NCBI RefSeq assembly: GCF_003598715.1
Contig: NZ_QZFU01000006.1
Span: 124,001-188,000, forward strand
Source of the DNA: Nocardia panacis
Lineage (GTDB): Bacteria; Actinomycetota; Actinomycetes; Mycobacteriales; Mycobacteriaceae
Direction of reading: 5' to 3'
Length of the DNA stretch: 64,000 nt
In this document: one piece after another, positions 49,802 through 60,700 of the stretch
How the letters are laid out: every line of letters starts with the position of its first letter
Numbering within the stretch: position 1 is the stretch's first letter
The notes under the pieces: model-generated
The model's database searches: none
Told to the model about the DNA's origin: nothing
The model's input: the letters and a program-made list of their open reading frames with translations, nothing else
Program-made: the position numbers and the translations under genes

Positions 49802-49963
49802 ATGGCTGACAAACAGAAGAAAACGCCTAAGAAAATGCCCAAGCAGATGCAGCGCCAGCAGCAGCAACAGCGCCAGGGTCAGGGTCAGGGGCAGGGGCAG
49901 CGCCAGGAGCAGCAGGAGCAGCAGCAGGGCATGGGCAGCACCCAGCGCCCCGGTCACCAATGA
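49802..49963 (+). CDS. Small Gln-rich basic protein (53 residues)
   Basis: ATG 49802 begins MADKQKKTPKKMPKQMQR, followed by runs of Gln with Gly, then Glu/Arg. The protein is hydrophilic, low complexity and without cysteines. AAAGGA lies 11 bases upstream and GGAG directly before the ATG. A 17-bp terminator follows 14 bases after the stop, supporting a real transcription unit. No function can be given; it may bind nucleic acid. Confidence 0.55.
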   Translation: MADKQKKTPKKMPKQMQRQQQQQRQGQGQGQGQRQEQQEQQQGMGSTQRPGHQ

Positions 49964-49976
49964 TCTGAGTTCTCCC

Positions 49977-50015
49977 GGCGACGCCGCCGATCCCGTGCGG
50001 ATCGGCGGCGTCGCC
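49977..50015. terminator. Terminator hairpin after the Gln-rich gene
   Basis: A perfect 17-bp stem (49977-49993 with 49999-50015) has a 5-nt loop. There is no U-tract. The remaining 196 bases to mtnA show no riboswitch that I could recognise. Confidence 0.75.
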
Positions 50016-50211
50016 GTGTCCGGCGGCGACCGCGCGGCCGATGTGACTGCCCGGCCGAATTCGATTCACGTGGCGCGGAAAGCCGGCATTCGCACCCGAT
50101 CGCGGGTTGACTGGAGTCGCGGCCGGGGGCCGCACCGGATTTCCGGCGGGGCGAGCGCGTCGGATACCGTGCACCAGGCTCGATGCGGTTCGCGACCTAA
50201 GGATGCGCCTG

Positions 50212-51908
<1,697 letters not shown>

Positions 51909-51912
<4 letters not shown>

Positions 51913-52484
51913 CCCTGCTCCAGGTAATGTCCGCCGACAACGCGGCCGACGTCCGGGTCCGCACCACCGACGAAACCGTCATCGCCGCCGAACTCGGCGA
52001 GTACGGCGTCACCTACGCGCACTGGCCGGTGCTCGACGAACCCGAGCGGATCCCCTCCGAGGAACTGCTCGAGCGCTACCGCGCCGAGGTCGCCGAGCTC
52101 AATGCGTCCGGCCGCTACAAGCACATCGATATCGCGCGAATCCACCCCGACGACGCCAACCCGCAGTGGCCCGCCATCGCCAAGGGCGCGCGGGAGAAGT
52201 TCCTCGACGAGCACCGGCACGCCGAGGACGAGGTGCGCTTCTTCGCCGCCGGACGCGGCTGCTTCTACCTGCACCTGGGTTCGGAGGTGCTGGCCACCGT
52301 CTGCGAGGCGGGCGACCTGGTGTCGGTGCCCGCAGGCACCCTGCACTGGTTCGATATGGGCGACCGTCCCGATTTCATCGCCATCCGCTTCTTCGAGGAG
52401 GAGGACGGCTGGGTCGGCGATTTCTCCGGCGACAAGATCAGCGCCGGATTCCCGACCCTCGACGAACTGCTGGCGGCCCGATGA
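51909..52484 (+). CDS. mtnD: Acireductone dioxygenase
   Basis: The protein is 191 residues. It is a cupin that oxidises acireductone to the keto acid precursor of methionine (Fe form) or to off-pathway products (Ni form). Metal ligands are the two His and Glu of EHRHAEDEVRFF and the later His of LHWFDMG. The ATG overlaps the mtnA-mtnB stop and the stop overlaps the mtnC start, so the operon is tightly coupled. Confidence 0.94.
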
Positions 52485-53164
52485 GCAGCGCCGTCGTCCT
52501 CGATGTCGAAGGCACCACCAGCCCAACGAGTTCGGTCCGCGAGGATCTGTACGGCTATACGCGGCAGCAGCTTGCGCGGTGGCTGGCCGAGAACCGCACG
52601 GGCGCGGCGGCGGCCATCCTCGCCGAGACGCGCGAGCTCGCGTCCCGCCCCGAGGCCGATACCGACGAGGTGGCCGAGATCCTGCGCGGCTGGCTGGATT
52701 CGGATATCAAAGCCGAACCACTGAAGGCCGCGCAGGGCGGCATCTGCGCCGAGGGCTTCCGATCCGGCGCGCTGCACGGCGAATTCTTCCCCGATGTGCC
52801 GCCCGCGCTGCGCGCCTGGCACGCGGCCGGACTGAAACTGTATGTGTACTCCTCGGGATCGGTGCGCAATCAACAGGATTGGTTCGCCTTCGCCCGAGGC
52901 GGCGAGCTCGGCTCCCTGATCACCGACAACTACGACCTGTCCAACGCCGGTCCCAAGCGCGAGGCATCCTCCTACGAGAAGATCTCCTCCGCCATCGGCA
53001 TCGCCCCCGAGCACACCCTGTTCCTGTCCGACCACCCCGACGAACTCGACGCGGCCGTCGCGGCGGGCTGGTCTGCCATCGGTGTGCATCGCCCCGGCGA
53101 ACCCAATCCCGCACGCCCGCCCCATCGCTGGATCGCTTCGTTCGCCGAACTCACGCTGCCATAG
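52481..53164 (+). CDS. mtnC: Enolase-phosphatase MtnC
   Basis: The protein is 227 residues, a HAD-superfamily enzyme that converts the 2,3-diketo-5-methylthiopentyl-1-phosphate to acireductone. Motif I is VVLDVEGTTSP with the nucleophile Asp, motif II YVYSSGS, and the late motif FLSDHPDELDAA. It is the last gene of the salvage operon, with a hairpin 8 bases after the stop. Confidence 0.92.
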   Translation: MSSAVVLDVEGTTSPTSSVREDLYGYTRQQLARWLAENRTGAAAAILAETRELASRPEADTDEVAEILRGWLDSDIKAEPLKAAQGGICAEGFRSGALHGEFFPDVPPALRAWHAAGLKLYVYSSGSVRNQQDWFAFARGGELGSLITDNYDLSNAGPKREASSYEKISSAIGIAPEHTLFLSDHPDELDAAVAAGWSAIGVHRPGEPNPARPPHRWIASFAELTLP

Positions 53165-53171
53165 GATGCCT

Positions 53172-53203
53172 GTGCCCAGCGGCCGAAATGGACCGCTGGG
53201 CAC
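53172..53203. terminator. Hairpin between mtnC and the YdeI-type gene
   Basis: An 11-bp perfect stem (53172-53182 with 53193-53203) has a 10-nt loop between two converging genes. There is no U-tract. Confidence 0.65.
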
Positions 53204-53206
53204 TGC

Positions 53207-53641
53207 TCAGCCGAGTCGAGCGAGTAGCTGCGCTATGCGGCGGGCTCGGGTTTCGGGTTTCTTCGCGGCGGTGACGGATTCGACGGCTTCGCGACGTTTG
53301 GTGTGGGAGAGCGCGTCGAACGCAGAGCGGGCGCCTGCGGCTGTCAACGCGGCGGCCAAGTCCTCGGGGACGTCGACGGCGCGCGGGGCGGTCTCGCGAC
53401 GAAGGGTCACGGTGACCGAATCTCCCGGTCCTTTACCGAGTTTCGCACGGATGGACTTCAGCATGCCGAGGCAGGGACCCGCGCCCATGGCAACGATCGA
53501 ACCCTGGTAGTCGATACCGTCGAACCGGGCCAGCACGGGGATGCGCGCGCCACCGCCCAGGGCGGCGATGACCGACGGTGGCACCGCCACATAGGCGCCG
53601 CCGCCGTCGGCCTGCTCGATCACGCCCTCGAAGCGCTCCAT
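53207..53641 (-). CDS. DUF1905/YdeI-type protein
   Basis: The protein is 144 residues. The N-terminal beta domain (FEGVIEQADGGGAYVAVP, then VLARFDGIDYQGSI) is DUF1905-like and the C-terminal helical hairpin (FDALSHTKRREAVESVTAAKKPETRARRI) is the YdeI/OmpD-associated bacteriocin-resistance-type domain. The biochemical role is unknown. ATG 53641 gives the family length. Confidence 0.78.
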   Translation of the reverse strand: MERFEGVIEQADGGGAYVAVPPSVIAALGGGARIPVLARFDGIDYQGSIVAMGAGPCLGMLKSIRAKLGKGPGDSVTVTLRRETAPRAVDVPEDLAAALTAAGARSAFDALSHTKRREAVESVTAAKKPETRARRIAQLLARLG

Positions 53642-53661
53642 ACCGGCCAAACTACCCCGGA

Positions 53662-54117
53662 TCAGGCCCGATCGTAGGCATCCTGAATCGGAGCAAGCTC
53701 GAGTTTGCGCATCGTCAGCATGGTCGCGGCCGCGGCCGAACTCTTGACCGGATCCGCGCCGGAGACGAGTTCGGGCAATCCCGCGGGCACCACCTGCCAG
53801 TTGACGCCCCAGCGGTCGGCGAGCCACCCGCACTGGCCGGGTGTGCCGCCGTCGGCGAGCAGGGCGTCCCAGAGGCGGTCCACCTCGGCTTGGCCGTCGA
53901 CGATGAGCTGCAAGGAGGCGGCATCGGTCTGGGGATGGCCCGGACCACCGTTCATGAGGGTGACCGAATGGCCGCCGATCTCGAGGCTCACCACGAAGGC
54001 GTCGCCGTTCGGGTGCCGAGTGATGCCGGTGACCTCGGAGTCGGGGATGAGCTCGGCGTAGCGGCGGCCCGCGGCCTCGGCGTCGCTGTCGAACCAGAGG
54101 AAGGTGGTGATGTCCAT
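53662..54117 (-). CDS. VOC-fold protein, PhnB-like (3-demethylubiquinone methyltransferase-like)
   Basis: The protein is 151 residues. It begins TTFLWFDSDAEAAGRRYAELIPDSEV and has LMNGGPGHPQTDAASLQ and the GWLADRWGVNWQVVP ending typical of the PhnB-like family. The name refers to a misassigned relation; no enzymatic activity is established. It is 20 bases upstream of the DUF1905 gene on the same strand and probably co-transcribed with it. Confidence 0.82.
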   Translation of the reverse strand: MDITTFLWFDSDAEAAGRRYAELIPDSEVTGITRHPNGDAFVVSLEIGGHSVTLMNGGPGHPQTDAASLQLIVDGQAEVDRLWDALLADGGTPGQCGWLADRWGVNWQVVPAGLPELVSGADPVKSSAAAATMLTMRKLELAPIQDAYDRA

Positions 54118-54275
54118 GGCGCACTCCTTATATCGTGTGACCTGCTGTCATCTCCTGGTCGGAACCGATCGGCGCGGATCGACCCATCGCGCGGAATTTT
54201 CTCGGAGCATATTTCGGCGACAGCGCGTCCGGGAATAATTCATCCAATGTTTGTCCAGCACCGGGAGTCACCGAG

Positions 54276-56012
54276 TTGCCCCGCACCGCCGCGACGGACC
54301 AGCATCTGAAGACCATGCAGCCGCTCAATCCCGCCGGAGATATCCCAGACACCGGAGTGCCCGCCCACCTCGCAGCCCACATGACGATGGACGAGCAGCA
54401 CGATTGGCATCGCGACTATCTACGCCGCCGCGCCGTCACCCGGCGCAATATCCTGCGCGGCGCCGCGGCGGCCGCCGCCGTCGCCGCCGTGGGCGGCTCC
54501 CCCTTCGGTCGGCGCGCCTATGCCGAGGGCGCGCAACTCGCGGTGGGCGGTCGACACGTCGGCTACGGCGCGGACGCGGCCAGTCAACTGCGCTTCTCGG
54601 CGCAACTCTCGCGCAGGCCCGACGGTGCGAAGGTCTTCCTCGATCACGGCCCGACACCCGCGCTGGGCGCGACCGCCGAGGCCGAGGTGCGCAATCTAGT
54701 GACCCAACTGCCCACCGCCGACGGCGGCGTCCTCGCGGCCGAACAGTTCTACGCCCACGTCCCCGTCGACGGACTCCCCGCCCGCCTGCCGCACTACTAT
54801 CGCTGGCGCACCTCCGACGGCTTCACGGGCGATCTCCGCGCCGCCGCACCGGCCATGGCCGGCGGGCGGGCCGATGTGCTGCCCTTCCGATTCACCATGA
54901 TGGGCGATCAGGGCACCGACGAAACCCCCACGCAGCCCGCAGATTTGGTGCCCGGAGACTACGACGATCGGTACTACAAACCCGACAACGATCCCACCGC
55001 GCCGCACGCCACGAACGTGCTGCGCCAAATCGCCGCGTGCAACCCGGATTTCCACATCCTGGCGGGCGATATCGCCTACGCCGACCCCTCCGGCGCGGGC
55101 AAACAGGCGCGCTTCGTACCGCACGGCGGTGAATTGCCCAGCGGCTTCGACAAATACAACCCGTACGTGTGGGATGTCTACCTGGGCGCGATCGAACAGA
55201 GCGCCGCGCAGACGCCCTGGATGTTCGCCACCGGCAACCACGATATGGAAGCCGTCTACGGAAACCAGGGCTACGGCGGACATTTCGCGCGCCTCGACCT
55301 CCCCGACAGCGGTCCGGCAGGCTGTCCGTCGGCCTACACCTTCACCTACGGCAATGTCGCGGTGCTGTCCCTCGACGCCAACGACGTCTCCTACGAGATC
55401 AAGGCCAACACCGGGTATTCCAATGGGGCGCAGACGAGTTGGGTGGAGCGCACCCTCGCCGCGCACCGTGCGAACCCGGATATCGACTTCCTCGTCTGCT
55501 TCTTCCACCACTGCGCCTACTCGACCACCGACTCGCACGCCAGCGACGGCGGCGTGCGCGACGCCTGGGTGGGACTGTTCGACCGGTATCGGGTGGACCT
55601 GGTGCTCCAGGGCCACAATCACGTCTACGAGCGCACCGACCCGCTGCGCGGCGGCACGCCCACCAAGGTCGCCGCCGACAACTCCATCGTCTACCCCGAG
55701 ACCGACGGCACGGTCTACTACACCGTCGGCGGCGGCGGACGCCCCCGCTACGGCTTCCAACCCGGATCCCCGGAAACCTTCCGCGGTAGCGAGGTCGCCG
55801 ACACCGCCGTACCCAACAGCTACGTCTGGACCCCGGACGGCACCAAACAGGACGAGGGCGCGCCGTGGTCGCGGGTGCGTTTCCGCAACTACTCGTTCCT
55901 GCGCATCGACGTCCGGCCGGGGGTGTTCTCCAGCGAGATGGATGTGGTCGCGGTGGACGAATACGGCGGCGAATTCGACCGCGTCACCTACCGCCGCGCC
56001 GTCACCGGTTGA
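54276..56012 (+). CDS. Metallophosphoesterase, purple-acid-phosphatase-like, Tat-exported
   Basis: The protein is 578 residues. A twin-arginine signal is seen: RRRAVTRRNILRGAAAAAAVAAVGG. The calcineurin-like metal site is spread over MMGDQGTD, LAGDIAYAD, TGNHDME, FFHHC and GHNHVYERT, so five of the usual motif blocks are present; purple acid phosphatases replace one metal ligand by Tyr. An N-terminal fibronectin-like domain precedes it. Start TTG 54276 has GGGAG 8 bases before it; ATG 54315 is the alternative. Confidence 0.88.
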   Translation: MPRTAATDQHLKTMQPLNPAGDIPDTGVPAHLAAHMTMDEQHDWHRDYLRRRAVTRRNILRGAAAAAAVAAVGGSPFGRRAYAEGAQLAVGGRHVGYGADAASQLRFSAQLSRRPDGAKVFLDHGPTPALGATAEAEVRNLVTQLPTADGGVLAAEQFYAHVPVDGLPARLPHYYRWRTSDGFTGDLRAAAPAMAGGRADVLPFRFTMMGDQGTDETPTQPADLVPGDYDDRYYKPDNDPTAPHATNVLRQIAACNPDFHILAGDIAYADPSGAGKQARFVPHGGELPSGFDKYNPYVWDVYLGAIEQSAAQTPWMFATGNHDMEAVYGNQGYGGHFARLDLPDSGPAGCPSAYTFTYGNVAVLSLDANDVSYEIKANTGYSNGAQTSWVERTLAAHRANPDIDFLVCFFHHCAYSTTDSHASDGGVRDAWVGLFDRYRVDLVLQGHNHVYERTDPLRGGTPTKVAADNSIVYPETDGTVYYTVGGGGRPRYGFQPGSPETFRGSEVADTAVPNSYVWTPDGTKQDEGAPWSRVRFRNYSFLRIDVRPGVFSSEMDVVAVDEYGGEFDRVTYRRAVTG

Positions 56013-56018
56013 TCATGC

Positions 56019-56999
56019 CTATACGCCCAGTGCGCCCGCGAACAGCGGCCAGGACTGGTGCAGATCGTCCTGCCAGTAGGCCCAGGCGTGCGTGCTCGCC
56101 GGACGGAAGTTCACCGTGGCGGGAATGCCGAGTGCGGCCAGCCGGTCGGTCAGGGGGCGGGTGCAGCCGCCGATGACGGTCTCCATGGTCCCGCCGACCG
56201 CGATCCGGTCGGCCAGGCGCATGGGATTGCCGTCGATGCCGGGATCGTTGAGGTTCTCGTGCGGTCCCGGCATACCGGTGCCATAGGAAATGTAGAGCGC
56301 CTTGCCGCGCAACACGTCCGCGCGCAGCGTGGGGTCGTGTTCGGCCCAGGCCGGATTTCCCGGTTCGCCCCACATATTCGCGGCATTCGCGCCATACAGC
56401 GCCAACTGCGAGAACACATACGCCATACCGACCGGATCGCCGGTGCGCGCGCAGCCGCTGTAGGCGCCGACGGCTTGGTACAGGCCGGGCGCGGCAATGG
56501 CCAGGTTCAGCGCCGAAGTCGCCGACATCGACAGTCCCGCCACGGCATTGCGTCCGGTCATATGGAAGTGCGCGTCCAGCAGCGGCGGCAGTTCGCGAGT
56601 CAGGAAGGTCTCCCACCGATTTCGGCCGAGCACCGGGTCATCGCGCAACCAGTCGGTGAAATAGCTGGCCCGACCGCCCATGGGCACAATGACATTCACC
56701 GGTTTGTCGGCGAAGAATTGCGCCACATCGGTGCGCCGCATCCACGGTCCGCCGTCCTCGCCGCCGTCGACGGCATTGAGCAGATAGAGCGCGGGCGCGG
56801 CGCCGCCCGGATGCGAAACCCACACCGTGATGGGCTTGTCCATGGCGGCCGAGTGCACCACCACCTCGAATTCGCGGCCACCGAGCGGGCGCACATCGAG
56901 GATGCGCGCCTCCCCGTCGGCGCGCGCCCGCGCGGCGGGGAGCAGGGCGGCGCAGAGCGCGAGCAGCAGAACGCACAGCCCGCGTGCGGATTTCACCAT
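56019..56999 (-). CDS. Mycolyltransferase-like esterase (Antigen 85 family), secreted
   Basis: The protein is 326 residues. A signal peptide (to about ARARADG, residue 31) is followed by an alpha/beta hydrolase fold with nucleophile elbow GLSMSATSA and the late His of STHAWAYW. Antigen 85 enzymes move mycolic acids onto trehalose or arabinogalactan. ATG 56999 has GGAGG 5 bases upstream. It is the third gene in line after the NRPS and an unknown gene with gaps of 23 and 37 bases, so probably in one operon. Confidence 0.82.
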   Translation of the reverse strand: MVKSARGLCVLLLALCAALLPAARARADGEARILDVRPLGGREFEVVVHSAAMDKPITVWVSHPGGAAPALYLLNAVDGGEDGGPWMRRTDVAQFFADKPVNVIVPMGGRASYFTDWLRDDPVLGRNRWETFLTRELPPLLDAHFHMTGRNAVAGLSMSATSALNLAIAAPGLYQAVGAYSGCARTGDPVGMAYVFSQLALYGANAANMWGEPGNPAWAEHDPTLRADVLRGKALYISYGTGMPGPHENLNDPGIDGNPMRLADRIAVGGTMETVIGGCTRPLTDRLAALGIPATVNFRPASTHAWAYWQDDLHQSWPLFAGALGV

Positions 57000-57022
57000 G
57001 TCGTGCCTCCAGTTCGCGATGG

Positions 57023-57727
57023 TCATCTGGCGTGTTCTCCCGGTGCGTGGACCCGCAACTCGGTAATGGCTTCGGCGGCGGGTCCTTCCACTCGTATCCG
57101 TTCGGCGATCGATCGACGCAGTTTGCGCGGCAGATCCGGGGCGACGGTGGACAAGTAGGCGTAGAGCCAGTCGCTGCGCGCGGCGAGGAAGGGAAAATCG
57201 GTGCTCATCATGCGGCGGATGATGAGCATGGGCAGCGGCGCGTCCAACGGGCGGAACTCCCGATTCCACAGGCCGGGCACCGGACAGTCGGGATAGAACT
57301 GGCCCAGCATCATGCCCTGTTCGACCACACCGGATTTGCGGGCGGCGTGCACCGCGTCGACCAGGGTGGTCCTGGACAGTCCGGGAAACAGGGTGAGCGA
57401 GCTGAGCAGGGCGTCCGGGTCGGCGGCGCGCAATTGCCGGTGGATATCGACGGCATCGTCCACCGCGTCGGCCATCCGGGTCGCGGTCAGCCCGTCGCCG
57501 CCCGCCACCACGGCCGCCCACAGCGTGCGACGCCTGATCGCTTGGCGCACAAACGGACACACCGCGCCCTCGCGACCCAACTCCGGATGCGGATGCACCA
57601 GGTAGTCATCGATCCAGGCGACGAGTGCGGCGGCCTCCGGATGCTCGACGACCCACGCGGCCGAATCATCGTAGATATTGCGCCATTGCAGCCCGGTGCG
57701 GCGGCCGAATCGGGCGCGCGGGGTCAT
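57023..57727 (-). CDS. Unrecognised protein between NRPS and mycolyltransferase
   Basis: The protein is 234 residues, soluble, no signal peptide. It has HPELGREGAVCPFVRQA near residue 50, and a second conserved-looking stretch FYPDCPVPGLWN plus LPMLIIRRMMSTDFPF. These give a vague resemblance to a domain of unknown function (possibly DUF6875), which I cannot confirm. Tight spacing suggests it works with the NRPS, for example in loading or tailoring; that is inference. Confidence 0.6.
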   Translation of the reverse strand: MTPRARFGRRTGLQWRNIYDDSAAWVVEHPEAAALVAWIDDYLVHPHPELGREGAVCPFVRQAIRRRTLWAAVVAGGDGLTATRMADAVDDAVDIHRQLRAADPDALLSSLTLFPGLSRTTLVDAVHAARKSGVVEQGMMLGQFYPDCPVPGLWNREFRPLDAPLPMLIIRRMMSTDFPFLAARSDWLYAYLSTVAPDLPRKLRRSIAERIRVEGPAAEAITELRVHAPGEHAR

Positions 57728-57764
57728 CGGATCGACCCGGATTGATCAGAATCCGCGCACCACT

Positions 57765-60700
57765 TCATATTTCGTCCCGCGCCGCCAGCACGGCGAGGTG
57801 CTCGGCCAGCAGCGGTCCGATGACGGCGACCACCTCGGAATTGGTGAGCTGGGCATGGGTCGCGGCGACCTCGTGCTGGATCAGCGCTCCGGTGACATAC
57901 GGCTGCCAGATCCGCGCGTCGAACAGTTCGGTCACCCCGCGCGTGGCCGAGAAGTAGAGCAGGTCGCCGTCGAAGACGCCGGGGCGGTAGCCGTAGGAGA
58001 GGTCGACGCCGTCGACGTAGCCGCGATGCAGCCGGGTGAGCTGGTCTGCGGTCAGGCCGGAACCGAAAGATGCTCCGGCGGACACCAATTCGGCGGCGGC
58101 CTGGTCCGCAGTGAGATCGGGGAGCTCGTCGGCGTCCTCAGGTTCGTCCCCGAGCAGGTGGGTCAGCAGATCACGCATGCGTGGCGACGGCGGCGGCTCG
58201 GCCCCCTCGGGCACCACGATACTGTCCAACATCGCCAGCAGTGCCACCTCGTGGCCGAGGGCACGCAGGCGCACGGCCACGGCGTGCGCGATCTGCCCGC
58301 CCAGTGACCAGCCGAGCAGGTGATAGGGACCTGCGGGCTGGACCCGAATCATCTCCCGCGCATAGGTTTCGGCAAGATCATCGAGCGTGGCGGAGGCAAT
58401 GGCGGTATCGGTCAGCACCGGGGCCTGCAGTCCGTAGACCGCCCGATCGGTGACATGGCGGGCCAGTCCCGCATAGCACCAGGCCAAAGGCACCGCCGAA
58501 TGCACGCAGAACAGCGGCGGTCGAATTCCGCCGCGCCGCAGCGGCAGCAGCACACCGAGCGCGTCATCGGCGGAGTCGGTGCCGTCGTAGGCGGCGATCC
58601 GCTCGGCGAGGTCGCGGACCGTGGGCGCGGTATAGAGCCAGCGAACCGTGACCGGAATCCCGCTCGCGGCGGCGAGCTCGGCCGAAACCGTCACGCCGAG
58701 CAGCGAATTGCCACCGAGTTCGAAGAAATCGTCGTCGCGGCCGACCCGCGCCTGCTCGGTGGCGCGGGCGAATTCCGCGGCTACCATCTCCTCCAGCGCC
58801 GATTCCGGGGGCAGGTAGGTGCGGGTCCGCGCGACAGGCACGGGCAGCGCGGCACGGTCGAGTTTCCCATTGGCCGTCATGGGGAGTCGGTCGAGTTCCA
58901 GCAGCGCCGCCGGAACGGCCGCGGCGGGCAGCACCTCGCGCAGCCGCCGCAGCGTCGCCGCGTGATCGACCGCACATCCCTGCGCGACAACGACATAGCC
59001 GATGAGCCTGGCCTCCGACCTGCCGCCGTCGGCCACGGCGACGGCGGCGTGGGCGATCTCGGGCAGCGCGGTCAGCGCCGCCTCCACCTCGCCGGGTTCG
59101 ATGCGGCGGCCGCGCACCGCGAGCTGACCATCGGTGCGGCCCAGGAATTCCAACGCGCCCTCGGCGGTCGATCCCACGAGATCGCCCGTGCGATAGAGGC
59201 GTTCGCCGGTCCCCGCCGGATCGGCGACGAACCGCGCGGCCGTGAGCGCCGCACTGCGGTGATACCCCTGCGCCACACCCGCACCGCCGAGATACAGCTC
59301 ACCGCGCGCGCCGAGCGGGGCGCGCCGCAGCTCCGAATCGAACAGGACCGCACGCACCCCCGGCAGTGGATGACCGATGGTGACCGGGCCGTCCGGTGTC
59401 ATCGCCTCGGTCTGCGTTGCCATGACTGTGGTTTCGGTCGGCCCGTACCCATTGCACATCCGCAGATACGGCGCCCAGCGCCGCACCAGCTCCGCCGGAC
59501 ACGCCTCGCCGCCGACCACCACCAACTCCAACCCCGGCACGTCCTGCGGTGTGAGCGTGGCCAGTACGGCGGGTGTGGTGAGCAAGTGCGTGACGGCGTG
59601 CTCCCCGATCAGCCGGGCCAATTCCGGTCCGGCCATGATCGACGGTGGCTCGACCACCAGCCGCGCGCCGACGGCGAAGGCGGCGAGCAGTTCCAGCAGG
59701 TGCGCGTCGAAGGCGGGCGAATGAGTATGCAGCACCACAGAATCGGCGGTGACGCGATACCGCTCGACGAGATGATCGGTCAGCGCGCCCAACCCGCGGT
59801 GGGTCACCGCGACCCCCTTCGGCGCGCCCGTCGTCCCCGAGGTGTAGATCAGGTAGGCCGAGTTGTCGGGACGCAAGGGCCGCGTCCGGTCGGCATCCAC
59901 GAGCAACCCGGTCGCGCGCGCCCGCACCCGCAGATGCACCGCCGGATCATCGACCACCAGCCAATCGACGGCGAATTCGCCCGCGACGCCCGTCCGCAAC
60001 GCCACATACGGCAGGGCAGGCCACGCCGCGCACACGGTGAGCCCCACCCGCGCACCGGAATCCGCGATCACCGCGGTGATCCGCCGCGGCGGATCCGCCG
60101 GATCGATCGGCACGAAGCACGCACCCGCCTTGGCCACCGCCCACAGCGCCACCACCGACTCCAACGAACGCGCGATGGCCACCACCACCGACTCCCCCGG
60201 TCCGGCATCGGCCGCGATCAACTCCCGCGCCAGACTCGACGACCAATCGTCGAGCTCGCGATAGCTGAGCGTGCGCGAACCATCCTGCACCGCAAAGTTT
60301 TCAGCCGACATCCCGGAGACCAGCAGATCGGGCAGCAGCCATGTCGAATCGGTTTTCGCGACAACGGCATCCGCCGCGTGCTCCGCCAATGACCGGACCG
60401 GACAATCGGATTCGGCGGACAAGAACCGGCCGAAGTAGGACAGAAACAATCCGTGCCGCCAGGCCAGCGCCTCCGCGCGATACCGCGCCGGATTCGCCTG
60501 GAAATCCAACCGCACCGTGCGCTCGTCGGGACCCAACTGGTAGCCGTTGATCAGCAGGTCCTCCACCGGACCGAGCGAAAGCAGATGCACCGCACCCGAA
60601 ACCGTGCCCAACCGCAGCGGTTCCACGAAGCCGAGCACGTTCAGCACCGGACCGAATACGCCGCGCACCACATGGTGCGCCCCGCGATCACGCTGAATAT

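Noticed and set aside
50016..50211. A SAM-sensing riboswitch before the methionine salvage operon
   Set aside because: No SAM riboswitch core could be matched in this stretch.
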